The notes beneath the pieces were generated by a model. That model was not told the DNA's origin. It ran no database searches and saw nothing but the letters and a program-made list of their open reading frames with translations. Below, in pieces: positions 61,470 through 64,000 of a DNA stretch of 64,000 nucleotides. Positions within the stretch are counted from its first letter, which is position 1. Each line of letters begins with the position of its first letter. Location: the NCBI RefSeq assembly GCF_003955755.1, contig NZ_CP034465.1:558001-622000 (forward strand). The letters are read 5' to 3'. The translations under genes and the position numbers were made by a program. The DNA is from Jeotgalibaca ciconiae (lineage in GTDB: Bacteria; Bacillota; Bacilli; Lactobacillales; Aerococcaceae).

Positions 61470-62206
61470 AACCAATCTCCCGCCTTTCTTGCTCGTAGCT
61501 GAACGTTGTCCGGAATACTAATTTTCTTTTCTACAAACTGGATTAATTGTTCAATCATAATCGTTACTCCCCAGTAGATTACTGCTAGTGCCAAATAAAC
61601 TTCAAAGTAGCGATAATTAGCACCAGCAATAATTTTAGCTTGCGCTGTCATCTCCACAACCGCGCAAACAAAGGCCAATGATGTTCCTTTTAACAGTCCG
61701 ATTAATGTATTTCCTAAAGTTGGCAAAGCTACTACAAATGCCTCTGGTATAATCACGCGTGCCAACACTTGTGGATAAGTCATCCCTAAAGATTGTGCTG
61801 CTTCGATTTGCCCCTTATTAACCGATTGCAGTGCTCCACGAATATTTTCTGAATTATATGCTCCTTCATTAACCGCAAATGTCACTAACACAAAAAGCAG
61901 CGAAGGAATATTATTAATATTAAAATCTGTGCCATTATTATAATTGTAATATTTTAACAATAATGGAATTCCATTGTAGGACAAATACAATTGTACGATT
62001 AATGGTGTCCCTCGTACAAAAGATACAAATACAGCAAATATCTGTGATAGCACGGGTATTTTATTCATCTTTACGATTGCAATCAATAAACCTAGTAACA
62101 GTCCAAGTAACATCGATAAAATAGTAATTTCCAAGGTCATCGGCAAATATACCAATAACCTTGGAATCGAAGTAAGAACCGTTTCAAAATCAAATATTTT
62201 TCCCAT
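61466..62206 (-). CDS. Polar amino-acid ABC transporter, permease
   Basis: This 246-residue permease of the His/Glu/Gln type has about five helices and the EAA loop (EAAQSLGMTYPQVLARVIIPEAF). Its N-terminal part includes FVRGTPLIVQLYL, conserved in this family. It likely works as a homodimer with the ATPase and the lipoprotein. Confidence 0.92.
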   Translation of the reverse strand: MGKIFDFETVLTSIPRLLVYLPMTLEITILSMLLGLLLGLLIAIVKMNKIPVLSQIFAVFVSFVRGTPLIVQLYLSYNGIPLLLKYYNYNNGTDFNINNIPSLLFVLVTFAVNEGAYNSENIRGALQSVNKGQIEAAQSLGMTYPQVLARVIIPEAFVVALPTLGNTLIGLLKGTSLAFVCAVVEMTAQAKIIAGANYRYFEVYLALAVIYWGVTIMIEQLIQFVEKKISIPDNVQLRARKAGDWL

Positions 62207-62219
62207 TTAATCCCTACTC

Positions 62220-63056
62220 CTATTCTTTCGGTGCAAAGTCTTCTCCAAAATATTTCTCACTAATCTCAGTAATTGTTCCATCTTCAATCGCTTCTTTTAA
62301 AGCTGCATTGATTTCTTCTACAAGAGCTGCACCATCATCTGTTTTACTAATTAACAGATAACTGTAAGGAGCACCGATTCTAGATGAGTCTTCTTCGCTC
62401 AATTCGATTAGCTTTAATTTTAAGCCATGTTCTTCAATAAACAAAGAAGCCATCGCTTTATCAATCAATTGAAAATCGTGCTTACCACTCTCAACGCCTT
62501 GTAAAACAACTAACAGTTCTGCTTCAGAGTAATTAATGTCGATGAGTGCATCTGGATTTTCTTCATTATACTTTTCCAAAGCCGTGGCATAATTCAAACC
62601 AGGTGATACTTCTGTTGATTTGCCTACAAGGTCATTGAAATTATTAATTTCTGTTGATTCCTCTGCCACTGCAATCACATATTGATTTTTGAAAATTGCG
62701 TCTGAAAAGATGTATTTCTCTCTCCGCTCATCATTACTTGCAAAATTATTTGCTCCTACTTGATAACGATCTGTATCAAGACCAGATAATACAGAAGCAC
62801 GCTCTGCTTTTTCAAAAGAAATATCATATTTATCTATTTTTTCAAATACCGCTTCTACAAGTTCAATATCATAACCAACCAGCTCGTCATTTTCATTTAC
62901 ATAAGTAAAGGGTTTTGGCGCACCAGAAGTCGCAATAACAATTTTTTCTTTGCTGCTTTCTTCACTCGTTTCTGCAGCATTTGTACTTCCGCAAGCTGCT
63001 AAGAGCAACGCTCCTGTAAGAGTTAAAAATGTTTTAACTATTTGATTCTTTTTCAT
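62220..63056 (-). CDS. Amino-acid-binding lipoprotein of the ABC transporter
   Basis: A 278-residue family-3 solute-binding protein with a lipobox LLLAAC at about 17-22 followed by a Ser/Glu linker. The segments KPFTYVNENDELVGYDIELVEAVFEKI and GANNFASNDERREKYIFSDAIF are typical of cystine/polar amino-acid binders. Its ATG overlaps the stop of the upstream gene (ATGA). Confidence 0.93.
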   Translation of the reverse strand: MKKNQIVKTFLTLTGALLLAACGSTNAAETSEESSKEKIVIATSGAPKPFTYVNENDELVGYDIELVEAVFEKIDKYDISFEKAERASVLSGLDTDRYQVGANNFASNDERREKYIFSDAIFKNQYVIAVAEESTEINNFNDLVGKSTEVSPGLNYATALEKYNEENPDALIDINYSEAELLVVLQGVESGKHDFQLIDKAMASLFIEEHGLKLKLIELSEEDSSRIGAPYSYLLISKTDDGAALVEEINAALKEAIEDGTITEISEKYFGEDFAPKE

Positions 63057-64000
63057 TTGACTTCCTCATTCCGTTTGAATTTTTCACTAGGAGTCTTACT
63101 TAATAAATAACGTTCTTGTGGCTGGTTCCATAAGGTTTCATAATCAATTTTGTCCCAAAAACGGGTGTTGTAATCAATAAAAATTGACTTTGGCTTTTCT
63201 GTGCTCTTTGCTAAATCAGCAAAATAAGTGTTGTTTTTAAAAGCCGGAATCTCATACAAATCTCTGGCATATCCCCAGATATTTTTAAAGTCCACAATGC
63301 GATTGCGAATTGGACCCAAGTTTTTAAAGTAACGAGTATCGAAACGCGCTAACGTTACAAATAAACGAATATCTGAATCCGTTACATAATCACCGAATAG
63401 AAACCGATTGTTTTCTAGGCGCTCTTCAATCTCATCAAATGCTTGGTACAAGTTATTGTATGCATCATTATATGCTTCTAAAGATTGAGCAAACATTGCT
63501 TTATAAACGCCATTGTTCACATGTTCGAATAGATAATCATTATATGCATCGATTTCTTCCCGCAATTCTTCCGGATACAAATCCGGTGCATCTGGTGCTT
63601 GAAAAGGACGAAATTCTGTTTCAAAATAATTTGTTAGCCAGACATAGTCATTGTTGATGACTCTTTTCGTTTTTACATCCACGACTGCTGGTACCGTAGC
63701 ACGACCTTTATACTCTGGATCTGCATTAGCATATAGTTCGCTTAAAAATTGGACATCTAAAACGGGATCCTTGTTTCCTTCATCAAAAACAAATTCCCAT
63801 CCTAGATCTTTTTCACGGGGCGTTCTGCCTACTAAATTTACACTAATGACATCTTGAAGTCCTAATAACTCAATGGCAATCGATGCACGATTCGACCAGT
63901 GGCATCCCTTTGCCCAAACTAAACGATATCGTCCAGCTTCAACTGGATTGTGTTCTTTTCCTGATCCAAAGGGCGTGTCAAAATGATTTTTCTGACGATG
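63053..64000 (-). CDS. Glutathionyl-hydroquinone reductase/GST-like protein (5' end outside window)
   Basis: The frame is open from 63053 to the right edge, so the N-terminus is missing. The start of the visible part (AGRYRLVWAKGCHWSNRASIAIELLGLQDVISVNLV) matches the thioredoxin fold of YqjG/ECM4 enzymes, with the catalytic Cys in GCHW. The C-terminal helical GST domain follows (NRFLFGDYVTDSDIRLFVTLARFDTRY). Family members remove glutathione or thiols from conjugates. It is first in the visible sulfur operon and may free thiol from imported adducts. The GTG at 63682 is internal. Confidence 0.88.
   Translation of the reverse strand, partial: HRQKNHFDTPFGSGKEHNPVEAGRYRLVWAKGCHWSNRASIAIELLGLQDVISVNLVGRTPREKDLGWEFVFDEGNKDPVLDVQFLSELYANADPEYKGRATVPAVVDVKTKRVINNDYVWLTNYFETEFRPFQAPDAPDLYPEELREEIDAYNDYLFEHVNNGVYKAMFAQSLEAYNDAYNNLYQAFDEIEERLENNRFLFGDYVTDSDIRLFVTLARFDTRYFKNLGPIRNRIVDFKNIWGYARDLYEIPAFKNNTYFADLAKSTEKPKSIFIDYNTRFWDKIDYETLWNQPQERYLLSKTPSEKFKRNEEVK

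Overview
The window is low-GC Gram-positive DNA with strong AGGAGG-type ribosome sites and several TTG starts. Its gene content points to Lactobacillales: a LevR/sigma-54 mannose PTS, LPxTG surface anchoring, LytTR regulators and short overlapping operons. It looks most like Carnobacteriaceae or Enterococcaceae, but no rRNA or housekeeping marker settles the genus.

1-7.1 kb holds the 3' end of rpoN, an mpt/man-type mannose PTS operon (IIB, IIAB, IIC, IID) behind a textbook -24/-12 promoter, and its LevR-type activator. 7.1-15 kb holds DegV, an OmpR/HAMP-kinase two-component system, and a CstA-family transporter beside a LytS/LytTR pair (a likely pyruvate-sensing module). 14.2-19.2 kb holds a LysR gene divergent from an SDR and a hexapeptide acetyltransferase, a MazEF-like toxin-antitoxin pair and a MATE exporter.

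19.3-34.2 kb is accessory DNA. It has a decayed lipoprotein gene, a ParB-fold gene with DnaA-box-like sites, a 5'-truncated IS21-type istAB, a 2,500-residue LPxTG amylopullulanase with two GH13 domains, and a 3.5 kb island with a stop-interrupted integrase and a deleted IS256-type element between inverted repeats. A large palindromic intergenic repeat occurs at about 9.9, 17.6 and 34.0 kb.

34.2-41.3 kb holds an AAA ATPase with an apparent C-terminal nonsense codon, a ROK kinase, PaiA plus MarR, a group II intron-like RNA fragment, an HD hydrolase, and a membrane-tethered isochorismatase-fold protein with its winged-helix regulator. 41.5-53.4 kb holds a full type IV pilus operon (pilins, PilB, PilT, PilC, PilD, PilM, PilN, PilO) from a perfect TTGACA-17-TATAAT promoter. 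Directly upstream are a GGDEF and an EAL gene, and PilB carries a MshEN-like N-terminus, which suggests c-di-GMP control of the pilus.

53.6-57.8 kb is a MarR-regulated heterodimeric ABC drug exporter. 57.9-64 kb combines a LysR regulator with a sulfur-compound uptake and processing operon (glutathionyl-hydroquinone reductase-like protein, polar amino-acid ABC transporter, GNAT, M20 hydrolase). Between them lies an unannotated 30-codon leader peptide whose codons 17-21 read Met-Met-Cys-Met-Cys, followed by mutually exclusive antiterminator and terminator hairpins. I read this as a sulfur-amino-acid attenuator controlling the LysR gene, the most interesting item in the window.
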